Positions 17,288 through 26,025 of a stretch of 53,642 bases of DNA are shown here, in pieces. Location of the stretch: NCBI GenBank assembly GCA_945830575.1, contig CALZZE010000018.1, positions 1 to 53,642 of the forward strand, read 5' to 3'. Numbering within the stretch: position 1 is the first letter of the stretch; every line of letters starts with the position of its first letter. The stretch comes from an uncultured Subdoligranulum sp. (GTDB lineage Bacteria; Bacillota; Clostridia; Oscillospirales; Ruminococcaceae). Made by a program: the position numbers and the translations under genes. The notes below the pieces were generated by a model. The model worked only from the letters and a program-made list of their open reading frames with translations. It was not told the origin of the DNA and did no database searches.

Positions 17288-18586
17288 TCAGAAAACGTAG
17301 TGTTCCGCCGGCTCCGCTGCGGTGGTGGGCACGGCGTTTTCCGGCGCAAGGCCCAGCGCCATGCGGCGGAACAGGTCCAGCGCATAGAGGGCGGCGCGGG
17401 TTCGGATGATGGCGCGGTCATGGTAGCCGCCCAGCTCCAGACGCTGCACCCAGCCGGCGCCGGTGCGGCGGTTCTCCCCCGCCAGATAGACGGTGCCCAC
17501 CGGCTTGTCCGGCAGTGCCCCGCCGGGGCCTGCAATGCCGGTGATGCCGATGGCAAGATCCGCCCCGGACACCTCCAGCGCGCCCCGGGCCATAGCCACC
17601 GCCACCGGGGCAGAAACCACGTTATACTGTTCAATCAATTCCGGGGAAACGCCCAGCAGTCTGGTTTTGGCGGCCTCGGCATAGGTGACAAAGCCAAAGC
17701 CGAACACCTCGCTGGAACCGGGCACGTTGGTGAGCTTTTCCGCCACCAGACCGCCGGTGCAGCTTTCCGCCGTGGCGGCGGTGAGGTGGTTTTCCACCAG
17801 CAGACGCACCACCGTGTACTCCAGCCCCGGCACATCCACATCGTAGGCGTTGGGGCCGAGCACTTCCCGGAATTGTGCCAGCTTTTCATCGCAAAGCCGC
17901 TCCGCCGCGGCCGCATCGGCGGCGCGGGCGGTGACGCGGATCTCGCTCTCCCCCGTCTTGCAGTAGATGGCGGCGGTGGGGTTTTCCCCGTCAAACAGGG
18001 CGGCGGCCTTGCTGGCGATGCTGCTCTCGCCGCCCAGCACCCGCAGCGTCTTGCTGTGGATGGTGCAGTTCTGCTTTGCCAGAAGCCGGGGACGCACCTG
18101 CTCCGCCCACATGGCCTTCATTTCCCGGGGCACGCCGGGCATCAGCGCCGCAGCGCAGCCCCCGTCCTCGAACCACGCCCCCGGCGCGGTGCCATGGGCG
18201 TTTTCCAGCTTGCAGCCGCGGGTGGGCACCATGGCCTGCTTGCGGTTGTTGGGGGTGGGACGGCGGTTGGTGCGGGCAAAAAAGTCCAGAATTTTCTGCC
18301 ACTCCGCCTCGTCAAAATGCAGCGTGTCCTCAAAGGCGGCGGCCACCGTCTCCTTGGTCAGGTCATCCTCGGTGGGGCCAAGCCCGCCGGAAAAAATCAG
18401 CAGATCGCTGCGGGATTTTGCCTGCCGCACCAGCTCTTCCAGCCGGGCGGGATTGTCCCCGATGACGTGCTGGTGCAGCACACTGATGCCCAGCTCCGCC
18501 AGTTCCCGGCTCAAAAACTGGGCGTTGGTGTTGACGATGTCCCCCAACAGCAGCTCGGTGCCCACACAGATGATCTCTGCGGTCAT
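17288..18586 (-). CDS. cinA: CinA family nicotinamide-nucleotide amidase / molybdopterin-binding-fold protein
   Basis: 432 residues with the full CinA layout. The N-terminal MoCF-like domain begins TAEIICVGTELLLGDIVNTN and has SGGLGPTEDDLT near residue 75. A KH-like middle domain follows, and then the C-terminal amidase domain with AESCTGGLVAEKLTNVPGSS (active-site serine) and AIGITGIAGPGG. CinA converts NMN to nicotinate mononucleotide and, through the N-terminal domain, can act on ADP-ribose. The true start is the ATG behind GTGAGG, 10 bp after the thiI stop; the longer open frame is not coding. It sits directly upstream of the gene that carries a degenerate CinA-like domain. Confidence 0.92.
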   Translation of the reverse strand: MTAEIICVGTELLLGDIVNTNAQFLSRELAELGISVLHQHVIGDNPARLEELVRQAKSRSDLLIFSGGLGPTEDDLTKETVAAAFEDTLHFDEAEWQKILDFFARTNRRPTPNNRKQAMVPTRGCKLENAHGTAPGAWFEDGGCAAALMPGVPREMKAMWAEQVRPRLLAKQNCTIHSKTLRVLGGESSIASKAAALFDGENPTAAIYCKTGESEIRVTARAADAAAAERLCDEKLAQFREVLGPNAYDVDVPGLEYTVVRLLVENHLTAATAESCTGGLVAEKLTNVPGSSEVFGFGFVTYAEAAKTRLLGVSPELIEQYNVVSAPVAVAMARGALEVSGADLAIGITGIAGPGGALPDKPVGTVYLAGENRRTGAGWVQRLELGGYHDRAIIRTRAALYALDLFRRMALGLAPENAVPTTAAEPAEHYVF

Positions 18587-18596
18587 ACAAATCGCC

Positions 18597-19787
18597 TCAC
18601 TCAAACTCCTGTCCCATCCGGACAGGGATTTTTTCCACATTCGCGGCGGCCTGCTCCTCCAGCGCCAACAGCTCCGGCATGGCGGCCTCCGCTTCCAGAA
18701 TTTCCGCCAGCGTGGGGTTGGTCTTGGGATGGGGCGGCGTAAAGATGGTGCAGCAGTCCTCATACGGCTCGATGGAAGTTTCAAAGGTGCCGATCTTGCG
18801 GGACCGCTCGATGATTTCGGTTTTGTCCATGCCGATGCAGGGACGCAGCACCGGCAGATCCTGCGCCGCATCGGTGCAGGCCAGCGCGGCCATGGTCTGG
18901 CTGGCCACCTGCGCGAGGCTTTCGCCGGTGATGAGCGCCTCCAGCTCCAGCTGTTTTGCCACCCGGTTGGCGATGCGCAGCATGCTGCGGCGCATCAGAA
19001 CCGTAAACAGCACATCCGGCGCGTGGTCACGGATATACTCCTGCGGTTTGGTGTAGGGCACCACGAACAGGGTGCAGTTGCCGGTGTATTCCACCAGTTC
19101 CTTTGCCAGCGTGCAGACCTTCAATTTAGCCCGGAGGCTGGTGTAGGGCGGGCTGGCGAAGTGGATGTGGTGCAGCGCCAGACCCCGCCGGGCCATGCAC
19201 CAGGCCGCCACCGGGCTGTCGATGCCGCCGGACAGCAGGTTCAGCGCCCGGCCGCTGGTGCCCACCGGCAGGCCGCCCGCGGCCTCGGTCTTGGGGCCGT
19301 GGATGTAGGCCTTGCCTTCACGAATTTCCACCATGATCTCCAGCTGGGGATGATGCACATCCACCCGCAGATGATGGTGCTTGTCCAACAGATACGCCCC
19401 CAGTTCCCGGCAGATCTCCGGGCTTTTCATGGGGTACTGCTTGTCGGCCCGCTTGGCCTCCACCTTGAAGGTTTTTGTGCCCCGCAGCGTCTGGCCCAGA
19501 TAGGCCTCGGCGGTCTCGCAGATGGTGGCAAAATCCGCGTCGCAGACGGCGGCACGGCTCAGCTTGACGATGCCGAACACATGGGAAATACGGCGGTAGG
19601 CCTCGTCGGTGTCGCAGTCCTCCTCCAGCGGTTCGATGAACACAGTGCTCTGGGAGGAGCGCACCTTGAATTTGCCCAGCCCCTCCAGCCGCCAGCGGAT
19701 GATCTTGATAAGGCGGGCCTCAAATTTGCCCCGGTTCAGTCCTTTCAGGGTCATTTCCCCCTGATAGGCAAGAATCAGTTCTTTCAT
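18597..19787 (-). CDS. thiI: tRNA 4-thiouridine synthase ThiI
   Basis: Adds sulfur to U8 of tRNA (the s4U near-UV sensor base), using ATP to adenylate the uridine. 396 residues. The N-terminal ferredoxin-like/THUMP part ends near residue 170. The PP-loop NLLSGGIDSPVAAW then lies near 190, followed by HIHFASPPYTS and later GESLAQVASQTM. It ends without a rhodanese domain, as in the short Gram-positive ThiI, which takes sulfur directly from a partner cysteine desulfurase. That partner gene is immediately upstream, and AAGGAG for thiI overlaps its stop. Confidence 0.94.
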   Translation of the reverse strand: MKELILAYQGEMTLKGLNRGKFEARLIKIIRWRLEGLGKFKVRSSQSTVFIEPLEEDCDTDEAYRRISHVFGIVKLSRAAVCDADFATICETAEAYLGQTLRGTKTFKVEAKRADKQYPMKSPEICRELGAYLLDKHHHLRVDVHHPQLEIMVEIREGKAYIHGPKTEAAGGLPVGTSGRALNLLSGGIDSPVAAWCMARRGLALHHIHFASPPYTSLRAKLKVCTLAKELVEYTGNCTLFVVPYTKPQEYIRDHAPDVLFTVLMRRSMLRIANRVAKQLELEALITGESLAQVASQTMAALACTDAAQDLPVLRPCIGMDKTEIIERSRKIGTFETSIEPYEDCCTIFTPPHPKTNPTLAEILEAEAAMPELLALEEQAAANVEKIPVRMGQEFE

Positions 19788-19796
19788 AGTTTCTCC

Positions 19797-20954
19797 TTAA
19801 ATATGCTGCAGCTCGTTCAGGCCATCCCGCAGACCCGCCAGCAAGGCGTCCACATCGGCCTCGGTGTTGTCGGCGCAGAAGCTCACCCGCAGGGCGGTTC
19901 TGACGGCGGTGTCGTCCAGTCCCATCGCCATCAGCGTGTGACTGGGTTCCCCCTTGTCGCAGGCGGAACCGCCGGAAACGTAAATCTGCCGGGTGCTGAG
20001 ATAGTTGATGAAGGTCTGGCTGTTGACGCAGCCGGTGGAAAAGTTGACCACCTCCGCCACGGCGTTCTGCGGCGAATGAACGGTGATGCCGTCCAGCTCC
20101 GCCAGCCCTTCCCGCAGCCGCCGGTTGAGGGCCGCCATGTGGTTCTGACGGCTTTTCAGCGTTTTGGCGCCGTTTTGCGCCGCCACGCCAAGCCCCGCCG
20201 CGTAAGGCACGTTCTCGGTGCCGGGGCGCAGTCCCCGCTCCTGATGACCGCCCAGATAAGGCGGGCGCAGCGTCTGGCGCTGGTTGTCGCAGAGGAACAG
20301 CGCGCCGATGCCCTTGGGCGCGTGAACCTTGTGGCCGGACAGCGAGAGGGTGTCCACCCCTTTCCACTGTTTCAGGTCGATGGGCATGCGCAGCCATGCC
20401 TGCACCGCGTCCACATGGAAATGGGTGCGGCTGTTTTTCTTTTTGACGCCCGCCGCCAGCGCGGCGATGTCCTGCACCGCGCCGGTCTCGTTGTTCACCG
20501 CCATGCAGGCGGCCAGCACGGTGCGTTTGTCCACCGCCGCAAGGAATTTTTCCGTGGACAGGGTGCCGTCCCTCTCCGGCAGAATTTCCACCACGGTGAA
20601 CCCGAAGTCCCGCAGCGCCCGGATGGGCCGCTGCACGCTGGGATGCTCAAAGCCGGAGACAACGATTTTATCGCCCCAGTCCCGCCGGGGCAGCGCCGCG
20701 CCCCACACCGCCATGTTGTTGCTCTCCGACCCGCAGGCGGTGAAATACACCTCGTCACTGCGGCAGTTCAGCGTTTTGGCCACCCGGGCGCGGGCGGTTT
20801 CCAGCGAGAGCTGGCTTTCCACCGCCGGGTCGTACAGACTGCTGGGGTTGGCCCAGCGGGCCAGCATCGCCTGATGGATGGCCTGTGCCACCTGAGGGTC
20901 CACCATGGTGGTGGCGGCATTATCCAAATAATGAAGGGATTCGTTCAAGCGCAT
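19797..20954 (-). CDS. Cysteine desulfurase (NifS/IscS family), partner of ThiI
   Basis: PLP enzyme that removes sulfur from cysteine and passes it as persulfide. 385 residues. Visible are YLDNAATTMVDPQV at the N-terminus, the PLP lysine in LSLSGHKVHAPKG near residue 205, and the catalytic cysteine in YVSGGSACDKGEPSH near 325. Its position directly before thiI is the arrangement known for Bacillus nifZ-thiI, so its main task is probably sulfur supply for s4U. First gene of the operon continuing to thiI, cinA, the SpoIID fusion and xth. GAGGTG precedes the ATG. Confidence 0.92.
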   Translation of the reverse strand: MRLNESLHYLDNAATTMVDPQVAQAIHQAMLARWANPSSLYDPAVESQLSLETARARVAKTLNCRSDEVYFTACGSESNNMAVWGAALPRRDWGDKIVVSGFEHPSVQRPIRALRDFGFTVVEILPERDGTLSTEKFLAAVDKRTVLAACMAVNNETGAVQDIAALAAGVKKKNSRTHFHVDAVQAWLRMPIDLKQWKGVDTLSLSGHKVHAPKGIGALFLCDNQRQTLRPPYLGGHQERGLRPGTENVPYAAGLGVAAQNGAKTLKSRQNHMAALNRRLREGLAELDGITVHSPQNAVAEVVNFSTGCVNSQTFINYLSTRQIYVSGGSACDKGEPSHTLMAMGLDDTAVRTALRVSFCADNTEADVDALLAGLRDGLNELQHI

Positions 20955-20991
20955 GTGCGCACCTCAAACTATACAAAGTTATACAGGATAA

Positions 20992-21020
20992 ATTATACAC
21001 TTTACACGAAAAAAAGACAA
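20992..21020 (-). promoter_or_regulatory. Sigma-A promoter of the nifS-thiI-cinA operon
   Basis: On the minus strand TTGTCT (21015-21020), a 17-nt spacer and a perfect TATAAT (20992-20997), about 40 bp before the cysteine desulfurase start. Confidence 0.75.
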
Positions 21021-21040
21021 GCCCCATCCTCCGTTTTTTG

Positions 21041-21069
21041 TTGACAAACCGGGTTCTCTGCGCTACCAT
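21041..21069 (+). promoter_or_regulatory. Sigma-A promoter of proC-proB-proA
   Basis: A perfect TTGACA (21041-21046), a 17-nt spacer and TACCAT (21064-21069), 30 bp before proC. It is back to back with the nifS promoter. Confidence 0.65.
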
Positions 21070-21099
21070 ACTATTATATGTGATAAAAGGAGACTGACC

Positions 21100-21906
21100 A
21101 TGAAATTTGGTTTTATTGGCTGCGGCAACATGGGCGGCGCGGTGGCGCGGGCCGTCTGCAAGGGCGCCGGGGCGGAAAACGTCTGGCTGGCCAACCGCAC
21201 CCCCGCCAAGGCGCAGGCTCTGGCCGATGCGCTGGGCTGTCATGTGTGCGGCAACCGGGAGCTCGCCAATCAGTGTGATTTTATTTTTCTGGGCGTCAAG
21301 CCCCAGATGATGGCGGACCTGCTGGACGATCTGGCCCCTGTGCTGGAACGCCGGGCGGAGGACCGTCCCTTTGTACTGGTGAGCATGGCGGCGGGGCTGT
21401 CCATGCAGAAGATCCGCATGATGGCGGGCAGCGGCTATCCCGTCATCCGCATGATGCCCAACACCCCCGCGGTGCTGGGCGCGGGCATGATCCAGTTCTG
21501 CCACGATGACGTGGAGGAGGCCGTGCTGGCAGCGTGGCTGGCCGCCATGGCCCCCGCCGGGCGGCTGGATGAGATTCCCGAAAGCCTGATGGACGCGGCA
21601 AGCTGTGTGTCCGGCTGCGGGCCGGCGTGGGCGTACCAGTTCATCGAAGCGCTGGCGGACGGCGGCGTGGCGGCGGGGCTGCCCCGGGCCAAGGCACAGG
21701 AATACGCCGCGCAGATGCTGTTGGGCAGCGCCCGCATGGTGCTGGAGACCGGCAGACACCCCGGCGAACTGAAGGACGCGGTGTGCAGCCCGGGCGGCTC
21801 CACCATTCAGGGCGTGCGGGTGCTGGAGGAACGGGCGTTTCGGGGAGCCGTCACCGATGCGGTGCTGGCGGCCTTTGAAAAGACAAAGAAATTGGGGGAG
21901 GACTAA
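21100..21906 (+). CDS. proC: Pyrroline-5-carboxylate reductase
   Basis: Last step of proline synthesis: reduces pyrroline-5-carboxylate with NAD(P)H. 268 residues with the N-terminal dinucleotide-binding GFIGCGNMGGA, the VIRMMPNTPA segment near residue 120 and the C-terminal signature LKDAVCSPGGSTIQGVRVLE. AAAGGAG precedes the ATG. Its stop overlaps the proB start by one base (TAATG). It is the first gene of a complete proline operon, an unusual order with the last enzyme first. Confidence 0.95.
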   Translation: MKFGFIGCGNMGGAVARAVCKGAGAENVWLANRTPAKAQALADALGCHVCGNRELANQCDFIFLGVKPQMMADLLDDLAPVLERRAEDRPFVLVSMAAGLSMQKIRMMAGSGYPVIRMMPNTPAVLGAGMIQFCHDDVEEAVLAAWLAAMAPAGRLDEIPESLMDAASCVSGCGPAWAYQFIEALADGGVAAGLPRAKAQEYAAQMLLGSARMVLETGRHPGELKDAVCSPGGSTIQGVRVLEERAFRGAVTDAVLAAFEKTKKLGED

Positions 21907-22697
21907 TGCGCATCGTTGTCAAGGTGGGCACCAGCACGCTGGCCCACGCGGGGGGACGGCTGAACATCCGCCACGTGGAAGAGCTGGTGAAGGTGCTCAG
22001 CGACCTGAAAAATGCCGGGCATGAAATGATTGTGGTGTCCTCCGGCGCCATCGGCATGGGCGCGGGCAAGCTGGGGCTGAGCCGTCCCAAGGACATGCCC
22101 ACCAAGCAGGCGGCCGCCAGCGTAGGCCAGTGTGAGCTGATGTACACCTACGACAAGCTGTTCAGCGAGTACAGCCACACGGTGGGGCAGATTCTGGTGA
22201 CCCGGGAGGACTTTGACCGTGCGCCCCGTTTGATGAATCTGGAAAATACGCTGTATCGTCTGTTACAGTTGGGAGCCATCCCCATCATCAATGAAAATGA
22301 CACCGTTGCCACCGAGGAGATCGCGGTGGGCGACAACGACACCATGGGCGCCATCGTGGCCAAGTACATGCGGGCAGACCTGCTGGTGCTGCTCAGCGAC
22401 ATCAACGGCCTGTACACCGCCGACCCCCACACCCATCCCGACGCCCGGCTCATTGACCGGGTGGAGGAGATCACCCCGGAGATCGAGGCGCTGGCGGGCG
22501 GGGCCGGGTCCAGCCTTGGCACCGGCGGCATGGCCACCAAGCTGATGGCCGCCCGCATTGCCACCACGGCGGGGGTGGAGATGGTCATTGCCAACGGCGA
22601 GCGCGCCGCCGTTTTGTACGACATCGTGGAGGGCCGCGCCGCGGGGACCCGGTTTCTGCCCCGGCGCAGCCCGCTGTTGAAGGAGGTTTTGGTATGA
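21906..22697 (+). CDS. proB: Glutamate 5-kinase
   Basis: First step of proline synthesis: phosphorylates the side chain of glutamate. 263 residues, the amino-acid-kinase domain only, without the C-terminal PUA domain found in the E. coli enzyme. Visible are [10 protein letters not shown] at the N-terminus, [15 protein letters not shown] near residue 45, [12 protein letters not shown] near 125, and GTGGMATKL near 205. Start and stop overlap both neighbours, showing tight translational coupling. The kinase domain carries the known proline feedback site, but its sensitivity cannot be judged here. Confidence 0.95.
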   Translation: MRIVVKVGTSTLAHAGGRLNIRHVEELVKVLSDLKNAGHEMIVVSSGAIGMGAGKLGLSRPKDMPTKQAAASVGQCELMYTYDKLFSEYSHTVGQILVTREDFDRAPRLMNLENTLYRLLQLGAIPIINENDTVATEEIAVGDNDTMGAIVAKYMRADLLVLLSDINGLYTADPHTHPDARLIDRVEEITPEIEALAGGAGSSLGTGGMATKLMAARIATTAGVEMVIANGERAAVLYDIVEGRAAGTRFLPRRSPLLKEVLV

Positions 22698-23986
22698 CCA
22701 CCCATGAAATTCTGCTGGCTGCCCGGCAGGCCCGCCTGCCGCTGGCCATGGCGGACACCGACGCCAAGAATGCCGCGCTGGAGGCCATGGCGGTGGCGCT
22801 GGTGGCGGCCGCTCCGGCCATCCTTGCCGCCAACAGGCAGGACTTGGACGCGGCCCGGGGCCGCGTGAGCGATGTGATGCTGGACCGGCTGGCACTGACC
22901 CCCACCCGCCTCACCGACATGGCGAAGGGCATGCGGGAGGTGGCGGCGCTGCCCGACCCGGTGGGCGAGGTGCTGCGCAACATTGCCCGTCCCAACGGGC
23001 TGGTCATCCAGAAAACCGCCGTGCCCATGGGCGTCATTGCCATCATTTACGAGAGCCGCCCCAACGTGACCTCCGACGCAGCGGCGCTGGCCCTGAAAGC
23101 GGGCAGCGCCTGTGTGCTGCGCTGCGGCCGGGACGCGTGGGCCAGCTGTCACGCCATTGTGGAGGCGCTGCGCACCGGGCTGCGCAATGCCGGGCTGCCG
23201 GAAACGGCGGTGAGCCTCATCGAGGACACCACCCATGCCAGCGCCAACGAACTGATGACCGCCAACGGGCTGGTGGATTTGCTGATTCCCCGGGGCGGCG
23301 CGGGACTCATCCGCGCCTGCGTGGAGAACGCTACGGTGCCCTGCATCCAGACCGGCACCGGCATCTGCCATGTGTACGTGGACGCCGCCGCCGACCTGCC
23401 TATGGCAGTGAGCATTGTGGAAAATGCCAAGACCAGCCGGCCCAGCGTGTGCAACGCCGAGGAAGTGCTGCTGGTACACCGGAAAGCGGCGAAAAAGTTT
23501 CTGCCCATGCTGCGGGAGGCGCTGGTCACCCGCCGGGCCGACAGCGGCCTGACCCCCGTGGAGCTGCACCTGGACGAGCGCGCCGCCGCCATCATTGACG
23601 GGGTACCCGCCGGGCCGCAGGATTTTGACACGGAGTTTCTGGATTACAAGCTGGCCGTGGCGGTGGTGGACAGTCTGGATGATGCCATCGAACACATCGC
23701 CGCCCACTCCACCCACCACAGCGAGGCCATCATCACCACCGACCCGGTGGCGGCAGACCGGTTCGTCACCTGCGTGGACAGCGCCGCCGTGTATGTGAAC
23801 GCCAGCACCCGGTTCACCGACGGCGGTGAGTTCGGGCTTGGCTGCGAGATGGGCATCAGCACCCAAAAACTGCACGCCCGCGGCCCCATGGGTCTGGCGG
23901 AGCTGTGCAGCTACAAGTATATCATTCGCGGCAGCGGGCAGATTCGCGGCGGCAAAGCCGCCCAGCTGCAAACGCCCTGCCAGTGA
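22694..23986 (+). CDS. proA: Glutamate-5-semialdehyde dehydrogenase (gamma-glutamyl phosphate reductase)
   Basis: Second step of proline synthesis: reduces gamma-glutamyl phosphate with NADPH. 430 residues, standard for ProA. Visible are [20 protein letters not shown] near residue 110, [10 protein letters not shown] near 195, and [11 protein letters not shown] with the catalytic-cysteine region near 250 (PSVCNAEE). The C-terminus has [20 protein letters not shown]. It overlaps proB by 4 bp (ATGA). A terminator follows closely. Confidence 0.96.
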   Translation: MTTHEILLAARQARLPLAMADTDAKNAALEAMAVALVAAAPAILAANRQDLDAARGRVSDVMLDRLALTPTRLTDMAKGMREVAALPDPVGEVLRNIARPNGLVIQKTAVPMGVIAIIYESRPNVTSDAAALALKAGSACVLRCGRDAWASCHAIVEALRTGLRNAGLPETAVSLIEDTTHASANELMTANGLVDLLIPRGGAGLIRACVENATVPCIQTGTGICHVYVDAAADLPMAVSIVENAKTSRPSVCNAEEVLLVHRKAAKKFLPMLREALVTRRADSGLTPVELHLDERAAAIIDGVPAGPQDFDTEFLDYKLAVAVVDSLDDAIEHIAAHSTHHSEAIITTDPVAADRFVTCVDSAAVYVNASTRFTDGGEFGLGCEMGISTQKLHARGPMGLAELCSYKYIIRGSGQIRGGKAAQLQTPCQ

Positions 23987-23994
23987 CAGCAGCG

Positions 23995-24024
23995 CAGCCC
24001 CCGGGGTCTCCCGGGGGCTGTTTT
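23995..24024 (+). terminator. Rho-independent terminator of the proline operon
   Basis: A perfect 11-bp stem CAGCCCCCGGG / CCCGGGGGCTG with a GTCT loop, followed by TTTTCGTT. Confidence 0.85.
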
Positions 24025-24030
24025 CGTTCC

Positions 24031-24444
24031 TCAGAGATATTTTCGGATGGTCAGGACGTTTTTGCCGTCCCGGTACGCGTAGACGACCTCATCCATGGTC
24101 TTTTTGACCATGTAGATGCCCAGCCCGCCGATGGGCCGTTCCTCGGCGGACAGCGTCACATCCGGGTCGGCATGGGACAGAGGGTCGTAGGGGATGCCCC
24201 CGTCCAGAAAGGTCAGCGCCACGGCGGACGGTGGTTCATCGGCCTCCACCCGCACTGTGGCCGTGCCGGTGCGGCCCGGGTAGGCATAACTGGCGATGTT
24301 GGTAAACAGCTCATCCACCGCCATGGTGATCTGCACCTGTGCCCGCGGCGGCGCGCCGAGTTCCTCCAGACAGTCCTCCACAAACGCAAGAACCGTCCCG
24401 AGATTTTCCATGACCGCCTCTGCGGTGATCTCCCGCCGGAACAT
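24031..24444 (-). CDS. RsbW-like serine kinase / anti-sigma regulatory ATPase
   Basis: 137 residues of the GHKL ATPase fold (HATPase_c_2 type). The N box is visible as VDELFTNIASYAY, with the glutamate and asparagine that bind Mg-ATP, near residue 45. The G1 region is FLDGGIPYDP near 80, and the G2-like loop is ERPIGGLGIYMVKK near 105. Family members are switch-protein kinases that bind a sigma factor or phosphorylate an anti-anti-sigma partner. No partner gene lies beside it, so it is an orphan. GGAG precedes the ATG. Confidence 0.82.
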   Translation of the reverse strand: MFRREITAEAVMENLGTVLAFVEDCLEELGAPPRAQVQITMAVDELFTNIASYAYPGRTGTATVRVEADEPPSAVALTFLDGGIPYDPLSHADPDVTLSAEERPIGGLGIYMVKKTMDEVVYAYRDGKNVLTIRKYL

Positions 24445-24514
24445 ACCGTCACTCCCCTTCCCTGCCTGTGTTCTTATTATACAGAAAGAAGGCCGTTCCC
24501 GTCAACTCCACAAA

Positions 24515-24549
24515 GAACCAAACGGCCGCGCCCGTTGGGGTGCGGCCGC
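24515..24549 (-). terminator. Terminator after the iron-sulfur protein gene
   Basis: On the minus strand a hairpin of CGGCCGC...CCC / GGG...GCGGCCG is followed by TTTGGTTCTTT. It lies a few bases after the stop of the ferredoxin-like gene. Confidence 0.6.
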
Positions 24550-24553
24550 ATCC

Positions 24554-25243
24554 TCAGTTCAGCAGACGTCCATCGGTGGAGACCGTCACCACACGCCATG
24601 GAATCCATTTGCCGCTGATTTGCAGGGCACGTTTGACCGCGTTCTCGATGCCGCCGCAGCAGGGCACCTCCATGCGCACCACCGTCACGCTTCTGATGGC
24701 GTTGTGCTGCAAAATGGCGGTGAGCTTTTCGGTGTAATCGCCCTCGTCCAGCTTGGGACAGCCGATGAGGGTGACGCGCCCGCGGATAAACTCGTTGTGG
24801 AAATTGCCGTAGGCATAGGCAGTGCAGTCCGCCGCCACCAGCAGGTCGGCCCCGTCAAAATAGGGCGCATTCACCGGGACCAGCTTGATCTGCACCGGCC
24901 ATTGGCTCAGCTGGCTGGAAACCGCCGCCGTGGGGGCCTCGCAGTGCGGGCGCTGAATAGTCTTGGACTGGGTGCCGGGACAGCCGCAGGGCAGCGGCGC
25001 GGCCTTTTGCTGCTTTGCGGCCAGCACGGCGGCCTCATTGTAGGCGGGGGCCTCCCGTTCCTCAAAGCGGATGGCGTCCACGGGGCAGACCGGCAGACAG
25101 TTGCCCAGCCCGTCACAGTAATCCTCCCGGGTCAGCCGGGCCTTGCCGCCGATCATCTCGATGGCACCCTCATGGCAGGCGGCGGCGCAGGCTCCGCAGC
25201 CATTGCATTTTTCCTCGTCAATATGAATGATTTTCCGAATCAT
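24554..25243 (-). CDS. 4Fe-4S binding protein (two-cluster ferredoxin domain plus C-terminal cysteine domain)
   Basis: 229 residues. The N-terminus has one canonical cluster motif, CNGCGACAAACHEGAI (residues about 13-28), and a second, variant one, CDGLGNCLPVCPVDAI. Further cysteines occur in PCGCPGT near 93, in the VAADCTAYAYGNF segment, in LIGCPKLD and in VPCCGG. So the second half probably also binds metal or a cofactor. Proteins of this layout often sit beside Crp/Fnr regulators in anaerobes, as here, but their reaction is not established. It is divergent from the Crp/Fnr gene, and the shared 103-bp gap holds a clear palindromic operator. Confidence 0.8.
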   Translation of the reverse strand: MIRKIIHIDEEKCNGCGACAAACHEGAIEMIGGKARLTREDYCDGLGNCLPVCPVDAIRFEEREAPAYNEAAVLAAKQQKAAPLPCGCPGTQSKTIQRPHCEAPTAAVSSQLSQWPVQIKLVPVNAPYFDGADLLVAADCTAYAYGNFHNEFIRGRVTLIGCPKLDEGDYTEKLTAILQHNAIRSVTVVRMEVPCCGGIENAVKRALQISGKWIPWRVVTVSTDGRLLN

Positions 25244-25263
25244 GGTTTTTTCTCCTGAATTTT

Positions 25264-25322
25264 ACTGGAAAGTCTGTGGACTTTCTGAAAAGAGTATACT
25301 ACAATGCAACTGGAAAGTCTGT
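25264..25322. promoter_or_regulatory. Crp/Fnr-type operator: perfect palindrome plus repeated half-site
   Basis: GAAAGTC-TGTG-GACTTTC (25268-25285) is a perfect 7-4-7 inverted repeat. The 14-mer ACTGGAAAGTCTGT, which contains its left half, occurs at 25264-25277 and again at 25309-25322, 45 bp apart. A TATACT (25295-25300) lies between them and reads as a -10 for the plus-strand Crp/Fnr gene without a good -35. This fits activation or autoregulation of the divergent pair by the Crp/Fnr protein. Confidence 0.6.
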
Positions 25323-25346
25323 TGTTTTTACAACAAAGGAGCCGCC

Positions 25347-26006
25347 ATGAAAGAATATCTTGCCGTTTTGAAAAAGACCCCCATGTTTGCCGGTGTGGAG
25401 GAGGCGGGCATCACCGCCATGCTGGACTGCCTGCACGCCCGGCTGCGCCGCTATCCCAAGGGCGCGTACGTGTTCCGGCAGGGCGACCGGATGGAGGAAA
25501 TTCCCATTCTGGTACAGGGATGCCTGCACATCCAGCGGGACGATTATTGGGGCAGCCGCAGCATTCTGGGGCGGCTTGGCCCCGGGGAGATGTTCGGGGA
25601 GGCCTACGCCGCCCCGGACAGCGAGCCTCTGCGCAACGATGTGGCGGCGGTGGAGGACAGCGTCGTGCTGTTTTTTGATGTGCACCGCATTCTTGGCGGC
25701 TGTGCCGCCGCCTGCCCTTACCACACGCAGGTGGTGCAGAATCTGTTTTTTGCGCTGTGCGGCAAAAACCGGACGCTGGTGCAAAAGCTGGGGTATCTGT
25801 CCCAGCGCACCACCCGGGACAAGCTGATATCCTATCTGTCCGGGGAGGCCAGACGCCAGAACAGCGCCGACTTTACCATTCCGTTCAACCGCCAGCAGCT
25901 GGCGGATTACCTGTCGGTGGACCGCAGCGCCATGTCCAGCGAACTATGCAAACTGCGGGACGAGGGGCTGCTCACCTTCCGGAAAAATCACTTTACGCTG
26001 TTGTAA
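25347..26006 (+). CDS. Crp/Fnr-family transcriptional regulator
   Basis: 219 residues: an N-terminal cyclic-nucleotide-binding-type beta-barrel (residues about 10-125, with LRRYPKGAYVFRQGD and GEMFGEAYAA), a dimer helix, and a C-terminal winged helix with NRQQLADYLSVDRSAMSSEL and LRDEGLLTFRKNHF. It lacks the N-terminal cysteine cluster of Fnr, so it does not look like an oxygen-sensing iron-sulfur Fnr. The effector is unknown. The start is the ATG behind AAAGGAG. Its likely operator lies directly upstream, and the divergent ferredoxin-like gene is the obvious target. Confidence 0.88.
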   Translation: MKEYLAVLKKTPMFAGVEEAGITAMLDCLHARLRRYPKGAYVFRQGDRMEEIPILVQGCLHIQRDDYWGSRSILGRLGPGEMFGEAYAAPDSEPLRNDVAAVEDSVVLFFDVHRILGGCAAACPYHTQVVQNLFFALCGKNRTLVQKLGYLSQRTTRDKLISYLSGEARRQNSADFTIPFNRQQLADYLSVDRSAMSSELCKLRDEGLLTFRKNHFTLL

Positions 26007-26025
26007 AACCCATAATTTTTCCGTA

